Shown: positions 42,916 through 52,802 of the stretch, piece after piece
How positions within the stretch are numbered: the first letter of the stretch is position 1
Layout of the letters: every line of letters starts with the position of its first letter
Assembly (NCBI GenBank): GCA_016193485.1
Contig: JACPRZ010000031.1
Coordinates: forward strand, 58,247-122,246
Origin: Bacteroidota bacterium
GTDB lineage: Bacteria; Bacteroidota; Bacteroidia; JACPRZ01
DNA: 64,000 nucleotides
Direction: 5' to 3'
Position numbers and translations under genes: made by a program
The notes under the pieces: generated by a model
Databases searched by the model: none
What the model was told of the DNA's origin: nothing
What the model saw: the letters and a program-made list of their open reading frames with translations, nothing else

Positions 42916-42986
42916 TTTGCCGTCCGTATCCCCCATACAGAAAAATAAACCGATGTAGTCACCTTTCCATTTAAACCTCTGCTGCC

Positions 42987-44342
42987 ATGAAAACCACAGT
43001 GAGCAGGCGGTTTGTAAAAGACCTGAAGACCTCAATCGCAAAGGGGGATAGTGTGCGTGTTACCGAGCGGCTCCGTAAATTACATCCTGCCGATATTGCC
43101 GAAGCGTTCAGCCGTATTGATACCGAAGAAGCGAAATTCATTTACAAACTCCTTGATGAAAAAACCGCTGCAGAAGTTCTCGTTGAAATGGACGAGGACG
43201 TCAAGGAAAAACTCCTGCAGCATCTTTCCACCCGTGAAATTGCCGAACAGGTTGTTGACCACATGGCATCGGATGATGCCGCAGACCTGATTGGTGAACT
43301 CCCCGAACATTTACAAACCGAAGTCATTTCGCAGATAGAGGATCCGGAGCAGGCGAAGAATATTGCCGATCTTCTGACCTATGAAGAGCATACTGCAGGC
43401 GCCCTGATGACCAAAGAACTGATAAAGGTGCAACCCGACTGGAATGTTCTTAAGTGCGTGAGGGAAATGCGCAGGCAGGCAGGTAATCTTGGTGCCGTAT
43501 ATGCAATTTATGTTGTTGAGACGGATGATAACTTTCTCGGACTCCTTTCTCTGAAAAAATTGCTGATTGCTCCTGCTGAAACATTAATAAACGATCTTTA
43601 TAAAAAAGAAATTATTACCGTTAAAACCTCAGCGATGGCATCGGAAGTTGCGCAGATGATGCAGAAATACAATTTTGCCGTTATGCCGGTTGTTGACGAT
43701 AACGGAAAACTTGCCGGCAGGATAACCATTGATGATGTAGTGGATTATATACAGCAAGAGGCGCAAAAGGACTACCAGATGGCATCGGGATTAACCGAAG
43801 TTGTTGAACCGCATGATAAGGTCTGGATTCTTTCACGCGCACGTATGCCGTGGCTCCTTGTTGCTTTGGCCGGTGGCATTGGCGCTTCCATGATTATCGG
43901 GCAATATGAAGGGCAGATACAGATCTACCCGGAAATGGCTTTTTTTATGCCGTTGATAATGGCGATGGGCGGTAATGTTGGCGTGCAGGCATCGGCTATC
44001 ATTGTACAGGGGCTTGCCAATAATACGATTGTTGCCGATATGATAGCCCCGAAACTCATAAAAGAACTTGCCGTAGGGTTGCTGAACGGACTCATCTGCT
44101 CAGTGCTGATTTTTATTTATAATCTGATTATTAATGAACCGGTCAACCTCGGTATTACCGTGAGCGTTTCATTGCTTACTGCTATTCTCTTTGCATCGTT
44201 TTTCGGTACATTTGTACCGCTTACGCTGCACCGCCTGAAATTAGATCCTGCCCTGGCTACGGGACCTTTTATTACCACCCTGAATGATATTCTCGGAATT
44301 GCGATTTACTTTATTATTGGAAGGTTTCTTTATATGCAGTAG
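42987..44342 (+). CDS. mgtE: Magnesium transporter MgtE
   Basis: 451 residues. An N-terminal superhelical domain (about 1-130, with HPADIAEAF and LPEHLQTEVI), a CBS pair (135-260, including PVVDDNGKLAGRITIDDVVDYI) and a five-helix membrane domain (about 290-450) with the pore segment PEMAFFMPLIMAMGGNVGVQASAI. This is a Mg2+-gated inner-membrane channel. It ends 3 bp before the convergent mutS stop. The leader begins with a strong palindrome that might affect expression. Confidence 0.94.
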   Translation: MKTTVSRRFVKDLKTSIAKGDSVRVTERLRKLHPADIAEAFSRIDTEEAKFIYKLLDEKTAAEVLVEMDEDVKEKLLQHLSTREIAEQVVDHMASDDAADLIGELPEHLQTEVISQIEDPEQAKNIADLLTYEEHTAGALMTKELIKVQPDWNVLKCVREMRRQAGNLGAVYAIYVVETDDNFLGLLSLKKLLIAPAETLINDLYKKEIITVKTSAMASEVAQMMQKYNFAVMPVVDDNGKLAGRITIDDVVDYIQQEAQKDYQMASGLTEVVEPHDKVWILSRARMPWLLVALAGGIGASMIIGQYEGQIQIYPEMAFFMPLIMAMGGNVGVQASAIIVQGLANNTIVADMIAPKLIKELAVGLLNGLICSVLIFIYNLIINEPVNLGITVSVSLLTAILFASFFGTFVPLTLHRLKLDPALATGPFITTLNDILGIAIYFIIGRFLYMQ

Positions 44343-44345
44343 GAT

Positions 44346-47024
44346 TCACTCAATCATCTTCTTCAACTCATTCAGTTTTATCAGCGCCTCAATAGGTGAC
44401 AGCGCATCGGGTTCAATTTTATCCAACTCTTCTTTTATTTTCAGCAATAAAGGATCATCAACCGAAAAAATATTGAGTTGCCTGTTGCCTTCCACAGCCC
44501 CGATATTTATCGGGGGGGGAGGAATATTTTTACCGCTTTGTTTTTCTTTTTTTGCCGACATGGCGTCACTGCCGCCAACCGCTATTTCCCTGTTATGGGA
44601 ACTTTCCAGGTATTCAAGAACTTCATTCGCCCGTTCCACGACCTGTTTGGGCATTCCTGCCATGCGGGCAACGTGAATGCCGAAACTGTGCTGGCTCTCA
44701 CCGGCAACCATTTTCCGCAGGAAAATCACTTTGTTGCCGGTTTCTTTCACCGAAATATTGAAATTTTTTATTCTTTCAAAATGTTTTGCCATTTCATTGA
44801 GTTCGTGGTAATGCGTGGCAAAGAGCGTCTTGGGCCGCATGGAATGCCGGTGCAGGTGCTCCGATATCGCCCATGCTATGCTTATGCCATCATAAGTGCT
44901 GGTGCCTCTTCCGATTTCATCAAGAATGATTAAACTTCTTTCAGACAGGTTATTCAGGATACTCGATGTCTCGGTCATCTCCACCATGAAAGTGGATTCC
45001 CCGAGTGAAATGTTATCGGAAGCTCCAACGCGGGTGAATATTTTATCCACCATCCCGATTTTTGCCGATTTTGCCGGCACAAAACTGCCCATCTGGGCCA
45101 TGAGAGTGATCAATGCCGCCTGGCGCAGCAGCGCTGATTTACCCGACATGTTGGGACCGGTGAGAATAATTACCTGATGGGTATCATTGTCAAGATAAAT
45201 ATCATTGGCGATATAACTTTCCCCGGGGGGAAGTTTTGTCTCTATTACCGGGTGCCTGCCCTGCCGGATATCAATAATTTTTGTCTCGTTGATTTCCGGG
45301 CGGCAATAATCGTTTTGTAATGCGGTAACGGCAAAAGAGAGCAGGCAGTCAAGACGGGAAATAAGCGAACCGTTTAACTGGATGGGCGCAATATATTCCT
45401 GCACCGCAAGGATAAGATCGTTGAATAACTTTGTTTCAAGAGCAGAAATTTTTTCTTCCGCACCGAGAATTTTTTCCTCGTAGATTTTCAGTTCTTCGGT
45501 AATATAGCGTTCTGCATTTACGAGGGTTTGTTTCCGGATCCATTCACCAGGTACTTTATGTTTGTGCGGATTGGTAACTTCAATATAATAACCGAAGATA
45601 TTATTGAATCCCACCTTGAGCGAACCGATTCCGGTATTATGAATTTCCCGTTTCTGAATCTGGAGCAGGTAATCCTTGCCGGAGTATGCGATTTTACGGA
45701 GTTCATCAAGTTCATCAGACACTCCTTCTGCAATAACCCTGCCTTTGTTAAGTTGGGCAGGGGGGTCCTCAGCCAGAGTTTTTCCGATCTGCTCGCGGAT
45801 GGCGGGGCAAAGATTAATCTGTTCGGCAATTCGCAGAAGACCGGGGTTGCCTGATGTCATGCATGAGTTTCGGATCGGTTCCAAAGCATTGAGCGCCCTG
45901 CGCAGATGCACCACTTCACGCGGGTTAATGCGCCCGGTAGCCGCTTTTGAGATAAGCCGTTCAAGATCACCGATAAGTTTGATATTCTGATGCAGTACAT
46001 CCCGCAATTCCGGGTTTCCGGCAAGTGTTTCAATAATATCAAGCCGTTCATCAATGGGTTGTTTTTCTTTCAGCGGGAGGCAGAGCCACCTTTTAAGCAT
46101 CCTGCTGCCCATCGGTGTGATGGTCCGGTCGAGAACTTCAAGGAGGGTTCCTCCTTTTTCATGGAGGGAGTGCACCAGTTCGAGGTTGCGAACGGTAAAA
46201 CGGTCGAGCCATACGTAGTGTTCCTCTTCAATGCGGGCGATGGATGTGATATGTTTTACCCGGTCATGCTGGGTATCGGCAAGGTAGTGAAGGGCAGCGC
46301 CTGCAGCAATGATGCCCGCAGGGTAGTCCTCAATGCCGAAGCCCTTCAGTGAGTTGGTCTGGAAATGCCGCTTCAGCAAATCATAAGAAAAATCGTAGCC
46401 GTAAATCCAATCCTCCATCGAATATTCGCAGAATTTATCCCCGAACAGTTCATGAACCAGGTTGTCTTTACTTTTCGGATAGATGATTTCATTGGGACTG
46501 AAACCCTGCACCAGTTTATCAATGTAACTGTATTGTCCCTGGGCTACATAAAATTCCCCTGTTGAAACATCGAGAAATGCTACCCCCCCCTCGTTGTTTT
46601 CACCCGGGAAGATGGATGCAAGGAAGTTGTTTTCCCTCTGTTCAAGAATTTTATCGTTGTAGGTAACACCGGGAGTGACTAATTCGGTAACCCCGCGCTT
46701 AACGATTTTTTTGGCGAATTTGGGATCTTCCAGTTGGTCGCAGATGGCAACGCGGTAACCTGCCCTGACAAGTTTCGGCAGGTATGAATCCAATGCATGA
46801 TGGGGGAACCCGGCCAGGTCTACAAATGCGGCAGCCCCGTTAGCGCGTTTGGTAAGTACGATGCCGAGAACCCGGGATGTTTTTACCGCGTCTTCACCGA
46901 AGGTCTCATAAAAATCACCAATGCGGAAGAGCAGAATTGCATCAGGATATTTGGCTTTGATGCTGTTGTACTGCTTCATCAGCGGGGTGGTGATGGAAGT
47001 ATCGGTATGTTGGACATTAGTCAA
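44346..47024 (-). CDS. mutS: DNA mismatch repair protein MutS
   Basis: 892 residues with all MutS parts: the mismatch-binding domain with FYETFGEDA near 38-46, connector, lever and clamp, then the ABC-type ATPase with Walker [13 protein letters not shown] near 620-631 and Walker [18 protein letters not shown] near 692-708, followed by a C-terminal helix-turn-helix region. The start is TTG at 47024. Two runs of eight G on the coding or opposite strand lie inside the gene (44512-44519 coding Pro4, and 46583-46590 coding Gly-Gly), both in places where a one-base slip would disrupt the protein. Confidence 0.95.
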   Translation of the reverse strand: MTNVQHTDTSITTPLMKQYNSIKAKYPDAILLFRIGDFYETFGEDAVKTSRVLGIVLTKRANGAAAFVDLAGFPHHALDSYLPKLVRAGYRVAICDQLEDPKFAKKIVKRGVTELVTPGVTYNDKILEQRENNFLASIFPGENNEGGVAFLDVSTGEFYVAQGQYSYIDKLVQGFSPNEIIYPKSKDNLVHELFGDKFCEYSMEDWIYGYDFSYDLLKRHFQTNSLKGFGIEDYPAGIIAAGAALHYLADTQHDRVKHITSIARIEEEHYVWLDRFTVRNLELVHSLHEKGGTLLEVLDRTITPMGSRMLKRWLCLPLKEKQPIDERLDIIETLAGNPELRDVLHQNIKLIGDLERLISKAATGRINPREVVHLRRALNALEPIRNSCMTSGNPGLLRIAEQINLCPAIREQIGKTLAEDPPAQLNKGRVIAEGVSDELDELRKIAYSGKDYLLQIQKREIHNTGIGSLKVGFNNIFGYYIEVTNPHKHKVPGEWIRKQTLVNAERYITEELKIYEEKILGAEEKISALETKLFNDLILAVQEYIAPIQLNGSLISRLDCLLSFAVTALQNDYCRPEINETKIIDIRQGRHPVIETKLPPGESYIANDIYLDNDTHQVIILTGPNMSGKSALLRQAALITLMAQMGSFVPAKSAKIGMVDKIFTRVGASDNISLGESTFMVEMTETSSILNNLSERSLIILDEIGRGTSTYDGISIAWAISEHLHRHSMRPKTLFATHYHELNEMAKHFERIKNFNISVKETGNKVIFLRKMVAGESQHSFGIHVARMAGMPKQVVERANEVLEYLESSHNREIAVGGSDAMSAKKEKQSGKNIPPPPINIGAVEGNRQLNIFSVDDPLLLKIKEELDKIEPDALSPIEALIKLNELKKMIE
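44512..44519. repeat. G8 tract in mutS (C-terminal linker)
   Basis: Eight consecutive G on the plus strand (C8 in the gene) encode four prolines in the linker before the C-terminal domain; a slip would change about the last 55 residues. Confidence 0.7.
46583..46590. repeat. G8 tract in mutS (N-terminal region)
   Basis: C8 on the plus strand (G8 in the gene) encodes part of EGGVA near residue 146; a slip would abolish the protein. Confidence 0.7.
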
Positions 47025-47054
47025 ATTTTCGGTGGTATTACTGGAAATTGATAC

Positions 47055-47125
47055 TTTCCTGCATACAGGAAAATTTATTGAAATTGGTAGAAATTAATAG
47101 AAATTCATTGAAATTAAATTGACTG
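47055..47125. repeat. Short palindrome and ATTGAAATT repeats upstream of mutS
   Basis: TTTCCTG-CATA-CAGGAAA (47055-47072) is a perfect 7-bp-arm palindrome 30 bp from the mutS start and could be an operator. Next to it are ATTGAAATT/TAGAAATT units (47078-47125) of the family also found at 12633 and 40088. Confidence 0.4.
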
Positions 47126-47236
47126 ATTTCACTATTGTTATATTGATCGCGAATCAGGGAACCTGTCGTATTAAAGTTCAAAAGTAATGCTTTATTCAAT
47201 AAATACGGATATTTGGCCCGGAAAAATATTTCACTT

Positions 47237-47776
47237 GTGCGTAAACTGAATGTGAGCGAACTACAAAGAAAAAGTTTACAGGAATTTAAACAATCTGCAA
47301 AGATTCCGGTAATTCTTGTTCTTGATAACGTGCGCAGTTTATACAATGTAGGCGTTGTGTTCCGCAGCGCTGATGCTTTTGCCGCTGCCGGAATTTATCT
47401 TTGTGGCATTACACCGGCACCTCCGCACCGGTCCATTGAAAAGACAGCGCTTGGAGCAACCCGGTCGGTAACCTGGAAAAAATTTGCCACGGCAGAGGAA
47501 GCATTAATGAACCTGAAAAGCGAAGGATTTTTATTAATGGCAATAGAACAGACGGATGCGGGTATTAACCTTATTGATTTCAAACCTGAAAGAGAAAAGA
47601 AATATGCATTTGTCTTTGGTAATGAGATAAAGGGTATTTCTCAGGAAGCGTTGCAACGGTGTGATGGTTTCATTGCCATCCCCCAGTTCGGCACTAAACA
47701 TTCTCTCAATATCGCTATGACTGCAACAATTATCTTGTGGGATTTTGTAAGTAAGAATGGGAATATTAATGGTTAG
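47237..47776 (+). CDS. TrmH/SpoU-family RNA ribose methyltransferase
   Basis: 179 residues from a GTG at 47237 (VRKLNVSEL); the frame is open to a TTG at 47213, but that codon lies inside a GATATTTG promoter-like box (47208-47215), so GTG is preferred. The three SPOUT motifs are present: IPVILVLDNVRSLYNVGVVFRSADAF, YAFVFGNEIKGIS and CDGFIAIPQFGTKHSLNIAMTATI. It methylates a ribose 2'-OH of tRNA or rRNA; the exact site cannot be assigned from sequence. It is divergent from mutS and convergent with the DUF4197 gene. Confidence 0.85.
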   Translation: MRKLNVSELQRKSLQEFKQSAKIPVILVLDNVRSLYNVGVVFRSADAFAAAGIYLCGITPAPPHRSIEKTALGATRSVTWKKFATAEEALMNLKSEGFLLMAIEQTDAGINLIDFKPEREKKYAFVFGNEIKGISQEALQRCDGFIAIPQFGTKHSLNIAMTATIILWDFVSKNGNING

Positions 47777-47797
47777 ATGGATTGTCTTTTATTCTTC

Positions 47798-48517
47798 TTA
47801 CCCTCCTCCGAATACTTTTTTAAGCAGTTCAGTCACTCTTGCCAGTGGATCTTTGCGGATTTTGAATTCTTCTTCGGCAATCAGTTTAAAAAGGCCTTCA
47901 ATGGCTTTCATTGTAACATAATCATCAAGGTTAGGATTTACTTTTTTCACCATGGGAATTTTATTATATTTTTTTGCCAGAGGATTCCAGTACTTGGTAA
48001 TCTGCACTTTTGTAAGTGAATTTTTTACCGTGGGTTTAAATGCGGCAATCAATTGGGATTGGGTAGCGTTTTTCAGGAAGTTGGTTGCGGCATTATCACC
48101 GCCTTTAAGAATGGAAAGGCCGTCTGAAATTGACATACCGGTAATAGCGTTGATGAATATGGGTGCAGCGCTTTTTGCGGCATCTTCTGCAGCGCGGTTC
48201 AGGGTCATAACAAATTTGTCAACCTGTGGTCCCATGCCTACATTGCGGAGGGTTCTCTCCATGTCCCGGGCTTCGGGTGGAAATAGAATTTTTATTGCCT
48301 GGTTTTTAAAAAAACCATCCGGCTTTGATGCCTTGCCGGTTGAATTGTTGGTTCCGATTTTAAGGGCCTCTTTCAGTCCGCTGACAATTTCGGTATTTGA
48401 TAAACCGGTATTGCCGATGGCATTATTGACCTGGTTTTTAATATTGTCCAGGTTGATCTGGGCCTGGGCATCAGCGAGGAAAATAACGCTTATTAACCCG
48501 ATAAAAAGTGATTTCAT
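47798..48517 (-). CDS. DUF4197 secreted protein
   Basis: 239 residues. A signal peptide (1-19) is followed by the DUF4197 fold: LSNTEIVSGLKEALKIG near 38-54, ILFPPEARDMERTLRNVGMG near 78-97, LNRAAEDAAKSAAPIF near 106-121 and KYWNPLAKKYNKIP near 177. It is helical and periplasmic by prediction; the molecular role is unknown across the family. It stands alone between convergent neighbours. Confidence 0.85.
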   Translation of the reverse strand: MKSLFIGLISVIFLADAQAQINLDNIKNQVNNAIGNTGLSNTEIVSGLKEALKIGTNNSTGKASKPDGFFKNQAIKILFPPEARDMERTLRNVGMGPQVDKFVMTLNRAAEDAAKSAAPIFINAITGMSISDGLSILKGGDNAATNFLKNATQSQLIAAFKPTVKNSLTKVQITKYWNPLAKKYNKIPMVKKVNPNLDDYVTMKAIEGLFKLIAEEEFKIRKDPLARVTELLKKVFGGG

Positions 48518-48657
48518 AAAATTAAGTTTTGCTTAATAAATCAAATACCCTGCCACGTTGTGATTTTATGATTTTTGGATTTTGTGAATTAAGGATTTAT
48601 TTCCCTGCAAAAGTCGTAATAAATCAGCAAAGTTGGCATAACCCCATATTCTATCCC

Positions 48658-48678
48658 TTATACCTTATACCTTATACC
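48658..48678. repeat. (TTATACC)3 at the end of the phosphatase gene
   Basis: Three exact 7-bp TTATACC units partly overlap the stop codon region of the SpoIIE gene. The unit equals the half-site of the operators at 6271-6299, probably by chance. Confidence 0.55.
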
Positions 48679-50810
48679 CTTATTCCCATCACCGTCACAT
48701 CATCCATCTGTTCACCACCCCCTTTCCAGGATTCAAAATAATTGTCAAGAGTTTTTTCCTGTTCTTCCATGGGCAGGGTACTTACATTTGTCAGTAATTC
48801 TTTAAACCCTTTTGTCATTAGTTTTTTGTTGTTTGCTCCGCCTATCTGGTCGGCAAAGCCATCTGAGAATATAAAAATTTGATCTCCCTTTTCTGTAGAG
48901 ATGTTCTGATTGATGAATTTTTCTTTTTTCCTGCCTGATTCCCCGATGGGCTGCTTATTCGGTTTACATTCTAAAAGGTTACCGTTTTTGAATATTAACA
49001 AAGGCCGGTTTGCTCCTGCAAACTGAAGTTCTCCGGTAGCGGTATTAAAAGCGCAAAATGCAATATCCATTCCATCTTTTACGTCTGATAATTTTCCCTG
49101 CGGATTAAGGACGTTCATAAGTTTGGCATCCAGTTCTTCGAGCACCATTGCCGAAGTGGTCACATGTTTATCATTGATAATATCGTTGAGAAGGTCATTT
49201 CCGATCATGCTCATCAAAGCGCCTGGCACACCATGCCCCGTACAATCGGCAACGGCAAAAAGAAAATATTGATTTACGCTTGTCAGGAAGTAAAAATCAC
49301 CGCAAATGATGTCTTTCGGTTTATAGATAATGAATGATTGAGGGAATATCTTTTTTATCAGATCTTTTGGCGGCAATATCGCTTCCTGAATTCTTTGAGC
49401 ATAATAAATTGAATCGGTGATGTTGCGGTTTTTTTCTTCAATAACGGATTTCTGGTTTTCAATTTCCTCCTTCTGCCTTGTGATGGTAACATTTTTCCGG
49501 TTGAGTTCAAGATTGGCTTTTTTCTTAAGGAGATATCCCCTGTAAATTAAAACTGACAATAAAAAAATAAGGACCAATCCGGCCGCAATAAAAAGAATAA
49601 AAAGACGCTGGTGGTTAATTTCGCCTTCCTTTAACTGTTTGTCTTTACGTAAAAGTTCATTTTCTTTTTCCTTTTTTTCGGTCTCATATTTGGTCTGCAT
49701 TTCAGTGAGTTGATTCTGGCTTTCGATTCCAAGAGTACTGTCTTTTATTGTCACATATTTTTTCAGATATTCAAAAGCATGGGAATAATCTTCAAGTCCG
49801 GCATATGCTTTTGAGAGATTCTGATATATATCCACCAAATTAAAAATATCACCCGAAAATTCACCTGCTTCTTTTGCCCGAATAAAATGTTTCAATGCTT
49901 TGTGGTAATTTTCCAATTTAAGAAAATTTTCACCAAGGTAGTTATTTGCAGTGATAATTCCTTCATGCATTCCCGCTTTTTCATAGAATTCAAGCGCTTT
50001 AAGGATGTTATCCTCTCCCTGAACATGATTTTTCAGAATGATGTGTACGGCTCCGATATTTTCGTAGCAATTGGCAATCCCTTTATCGTATTGAACCTTT
50101 TCATATAGAGAAATCGCTCTATGAAAACAAGTAAGAGCGGAATCATAATTTTTCATTTCTGTATGAATCGTACCGATATTCATGATCACGACACCGAGAG
50201 AGTAATAATCATTTATTAAATAAAGAAGAGATGATGCTTTCAGAAAAAATTCATATGCCTTGTTATAATTTTTCTGAAGATGATAATTGATTCCCATATT
50301 CATCAGGGAAACACTGATCCCCTGCGTATCACCGATTTCTTCAAAAAGTTTATTTGCCAGGAGGAGATTTTGGTGACTTTTCACATAGTCGCCCTGGTAA
50401 CCGTACATGTTGGCTAAATTAAAAAGAGAACCCGCTTCACCTTTTTTATTGCCAAGAAGGGAAAAAGTCCGGAAAGCGCTGTCATGGTAAATAATGGATG
50501 AATCGTAATTCCCGGTAATCTTATAGATAATCCCATATACATTTAATAACCTGGCAAACATGTTTTTATCGGGAATTTTTAGTGCGAATTGAACGGCAGT
50601 GTCGCAATATTCCTTTGCTCTTGCGGGATTTACACCCCTTGCCGTCCATCCTAAATTAAAAAGAATATACAGGCGCGCAGAATCGGATTGCGCCTTTTTG
50701 AGTTCATATTCAAGAGAATCAAGTACGGGAAGGTCTGATGGTGCTGCGGATCGGTAAATGAAAAGAAATCCGGTGAGAAAAAGAATAGTAATCAGGAGTT
50801 TATTTCTCAT
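48672..50810 (-). CDS. TPR-membrane-SpoIIE (PP2C) serine phosphatase
   Basis: 712 residues. A signal/anchor (1-20) and about nine tetratricopeptide repeats (35-370, for example AYEFFLKASSLLYL) precede a membrane helix near 398-423 and a coiled coil (425-465). The C-terminal SpoIIE/RsbU phosphatase domain (about 475-712) has metal-binding motifs CGDFYF, ADCTGHGVPGALMSM, FSDGFADQIGG and DDVTVMGI. The TPR part faces the periplasm and the phosphatase the cytoplasm. It is expected to dephosphorylate a STAS antagonist; the STAS protein at 41219 is the only candidate in view. Confidence 0.9.
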   Translation of the reverse strand: MRNKLLITILFLTGFLFIYRSAAPSDLPVLDSLEYELKKAQSDSARLYILFNLGWTARGVNPARAKEYCDTAVQFALKIPDKNMFARLLNVYGIIYKITGNYDSSIIYHDSAFRTFSLLGNKKGEAGSLFNLANMYGYQGDYVKSHQNLLLANKLFEEIGDTQGISVSLMNMGINYHLQKNYNKAYEFFLKASSLLYLINDYYSLGVVIMNIGTIHTEMKNYDSALTCFHRAISLYEKVQYDKGIANCYENIGAVHIILKNHVQGEDNILKALEFYEKAGMHEGIITANNYLGENFLKLENYHKALKHFIRAKEAGEFSGDIFNLVDIYQNLSKAYAGLEDYSHAFEYLKKYVTIKDSTLGIESQNQLTEMQTKYETEKKEKENELLRKDKQLKEGEINHQRLFILFIAAGLVLIFLLSVLIYRGYLLKKKANLELNRKNVTITRQKEEIENQKSVIEEKNRNITDSIYYAQRIQEAILPPKDLIKKIFPQSFIIYKPKDIICGDFYFLTSVNQYFLFAVADCTGHGVPGALMSMIGNDLLNDIINDKHVTTSAMVLEELDAKLMNVLNPQGKLSDVKDGMDIAFCAFNTATGELQFAGANRPLLIFKNGNLLECKPNKQPIGESGRKKEKFINQNISTEKGDQIFIFSDGFADQIGGANNKKLMTKGFKELLTNVSTLPMEEQEKTLDNYFESWKGGGEQMDDVTVMGIRV

Positions 50811-50848
50811 GCAAATATATCCGGAAATGGGTTAAGAGTTACCGGGAA

Positions 50849-52027
50849 TTATTCAAATGCGTTTATTCCGGTAATCTCATTACCCGTAATCAGCAGGTGA
50901 ATTTCATGCGTGCCTTCATAGGTGATCACCGATTCGAGGTTCATGATATGGCGCATCACAGGGTACTCGCCTGTAATGCCCATTGCCCCAAGAACCTGGC
51001 GGGCTTCACGGCCGATATTCAACGCCATGGCGACATTATTCCTTTTTGCCATTGAAATCTGCTGGGGTGTAACCATGTTTTGATTTTTTAATGTCCCAAG
51101 ACGCCAGCAAAGAAGTTGCGCTTTGGTGATTTCGGTAAGCATCTCGGCAAGTTTTTTCTGTGTTAACTGGAATGAGGCAATGGGCTTACCAAACTGTATC
51201 CTTTCCTTTGCATAGCGCAGTGCAGTGTCATAACAATCCATTGCCGCGCCAATAGCGCCCCATGAAATTCCATACCGCGCAGAATTAAGACAGTTCAAGG
51301 GTCCTTTCAGACCTTTTACCCCGGGAAAAATATTTTCTTTCGGAATTTTTACATCGTCAAACACAAGTTCACCCGTGGCGCTTGCCCGTAGCGACCATTT
51401 GTTATGGGTTTCGGGTGAAGTAAATCCCTTCATTCCCTTTTCGGCTATAAGTCCGCGTATCTCTCCGTTATCATCTTTTGCCCACACAACCGCAATATCG
51501 GCAAACGGTGCATTTGATATCCACATCTTCGCCCCGTTAAGAATAAAATGATCCCCATTATCTTTAATCCGGGTCATCATACCTGCAGGATCGGAACCGT
51601 GATCCGGTTCTGTCAGGCCGAAACACCCCATGATTTCACCTTTTGCAAGGCGCGGCAGGTATTTTTTCCGTTGTTCTTCACTGCCGAATTTGAAGATAGG
51701 GAACATCACCAGCGAACCCTGCACCGAAGCAGTTGACCGGATGCCCGAATCACCACGTTCCAGTTCCTGCATCATCAGTCCGTAGGAAATGTAATCCAGT
51801 CCTGCACCGCCATATTCCTGCGGGATGAACGGACCAAAAGCGCCTATGGAAGCAAGCCCTTTGATCAGATGTTTTGGAAATTCCGCTTTCTGACAATATT
51901 CCTCTATAATGGGTGTAACTTCCTTTTTTACCCATGCGCGGGTGGAATCACGGACTAATTTCTGTTCCTCGGTTAACAGTTCATCTACTCCGTAATAGTC
52001 GGGTGACTGAAATAAATCGGCTCTCAT
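50849..52027 (-). CDS. Acyl-CoA dehydrogenase, closest to glutaryl-CoA dehydrogenase
   Basis: 392 residues. An FAD flavoenzyme: FGPFIPQEYGGAGLDYISYG near 65-84, FGLTEPDHGSDPAGM near 138-152, WISNAPFADIAVVWA near 171-185, and the C-terminal YEGTHEIHLLITGNEITGI, whose glutamate is the family's catalytic base. The RYGISWGAIGAAMDCYD and RIQFGKPIASFQLTQKKLAEM stretches resemble glutaryl-CoA dehydrogenase (lysine/tryptophan breakdown). The ATG at 52027 is chosen over the frame start at 52114, as it lies 18 bp from a -7 box. Confidence 0.88.
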   Translation of the reverse strand: MRADLFQSPDYYGVDELLTEEQKLVRDSTRAWVKKEVTPIIEEYCQKAEFPKHLIKGLASIGAFGPFIPQEYGGAGLDYISYGLMMQELERGDSGIRSTASVQGSLVMFPIFKFGSEEQRKKYLPRLAKGEIMGCFGLTEPDHGSDPAGMMTRIKDNGDHFILNGAKMWISNAPFADIAVVWAKDDNGEIRGLIAEKGMKGFTSPETHNKWSLRASATGELVFDDVKIPKENIFPGVKGLKGPLNCLNSARYGISWGAIGAAMDCYDTALRYAKERIQFGKPIASFQLTQKKLAEMLTEITKAQLLCWRLGTLKNQNMVTPQQISMAKRNNVAMALNIGREARQVLGAMGITGEYPVMRHIMNLESVITYEGTHEIHLLITGNEITGINAFE

Positions 52028-52044
52028 AATTTTTTTTCTTCCGG

Positions 52045-52052
52045 CAAAGGTA
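52045..52052 (-). promoter_or_regulatory. -7 promoter box for the acyl-CoA dehydrogenase
   Basis: TACCTTTG on the minus strand, 18 bp before the ATG at 52027. It rules against the upstream in-frame start at 52114. Confidence 0.6.
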
Positions 52053-52139
52053 GGGAAACATTTATTGGTGCAGGTTAAGACCTCCAAGGTCATGAAAATC
52101 TTTAAATATGACAAAAGTCATAATATCAAAAAAAGCCAT

Positions 52140-52147
52140 ATCTTTGC
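52140..52147 (+). promoter_or_regulatory. -7 promoter box for the cupredoxin operon
   Basis: TATCTTTG, a full match to the consensus, 15 bp before the ATG at 52163. Confidence 0.6.
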
Positions 52148-52162
52148 CAAAACAATTATCAA

Positions 52163-52783
52163 ATGAGACAATTACTTTATTTCACGGGATTCCTGACGGT
52201 TATGGCATTTGAATTACAGTCAGCAACCGTTACGGTAAATAATTCCGGGTTCACTTTCAATCCGGCCGCAATTACCATATCTGAAGGAGACACGGTTATT
52301 TTTTCTCTTGCTTCCGCTCATAATACGATTGAGGTATCCCAGTCCACCTGGAATGCCAACGGTTCAACCGCTTTGCCCGGTGGATTTTCAACCGGCTTCG
52401 GGGGGGGTATGGTTACAGGACTTACGGCAGGCACGCATTATTATGTTTGCCAGCCGCATGCCGGAACGGGGATGAAAGGAACCATCATCGTGAATCCTGC
52501 CACCGGATTGCAGGATGTTAAAGCGCCTACACAGGACATTAATTTATTTCCTGTTCCCGGGAAGAACATTATCTATTTCGCTTTACCGGGGAATCCTGAC
52601 AGCGATTTGAATCTGACTATATATGATATTAACGGAAGGGTATGGAACAGTGATTTGCAGCCAAAAATCTCCCCGGACAATAAAATGATGATAAATATTC
52701 CGGGTTTGCTTCCGGGAATTTATTTCATCCGGATATCGGACGGGATAAATTTCAATCAGGTGGAACGGTTTACAGTTGAGTGA
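52163..52783 (+). CDS. Cupredoxin (plastocyanin-like) with T9SS type A sorting domain
   Basis: 206 residues. A signal peptide (1-20) and a cupredoxin fold (22-112) with the type 1 copper ligands in order: His53 (ASAHNTI), Cys96, His99 and Met104 (YVCQPHAGTGMKG). A T9SS type A sorting domain follows from LFPVPGK near 132 to QVERFTVE. It is thus a blue-copper electron carrier predicted to be placed on the cell surface. It is the first gene of a run with a c-type cytochrome, YceI and DUF5777 genes; a G8 run (52400-52407) encodes GlyGlyGly in the copper domain. Confidence 0.85.
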   Translation: MRQLLYFTGFLTVMAFELQSATVTVNNSGFTFNPAAITISEGDTVIFSLASAHNTIEVSQSTWNANGSTALPGGFSTGFGGGMVTGLTAGTHYYVCQPHAGTGMKGTIIVNPATGLQDVKAPTQDINLFPVPGKNIIYFALPGNPDSDLNLTIYDINGRVWNSDLQPKISPDNKMMINIPGLLPGIYFIRISDGINFNQVERFTVE

Positions 52784-52802
52784 GATTTTTACCCTGACCA
52801 GG

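Noticed and set aside
1301..52407. G8 as a polar Chi-like recombination signal
   Set aside because: Both orientations occur and many lie in one repeated gene, so polarity along the chromosome is not supported.
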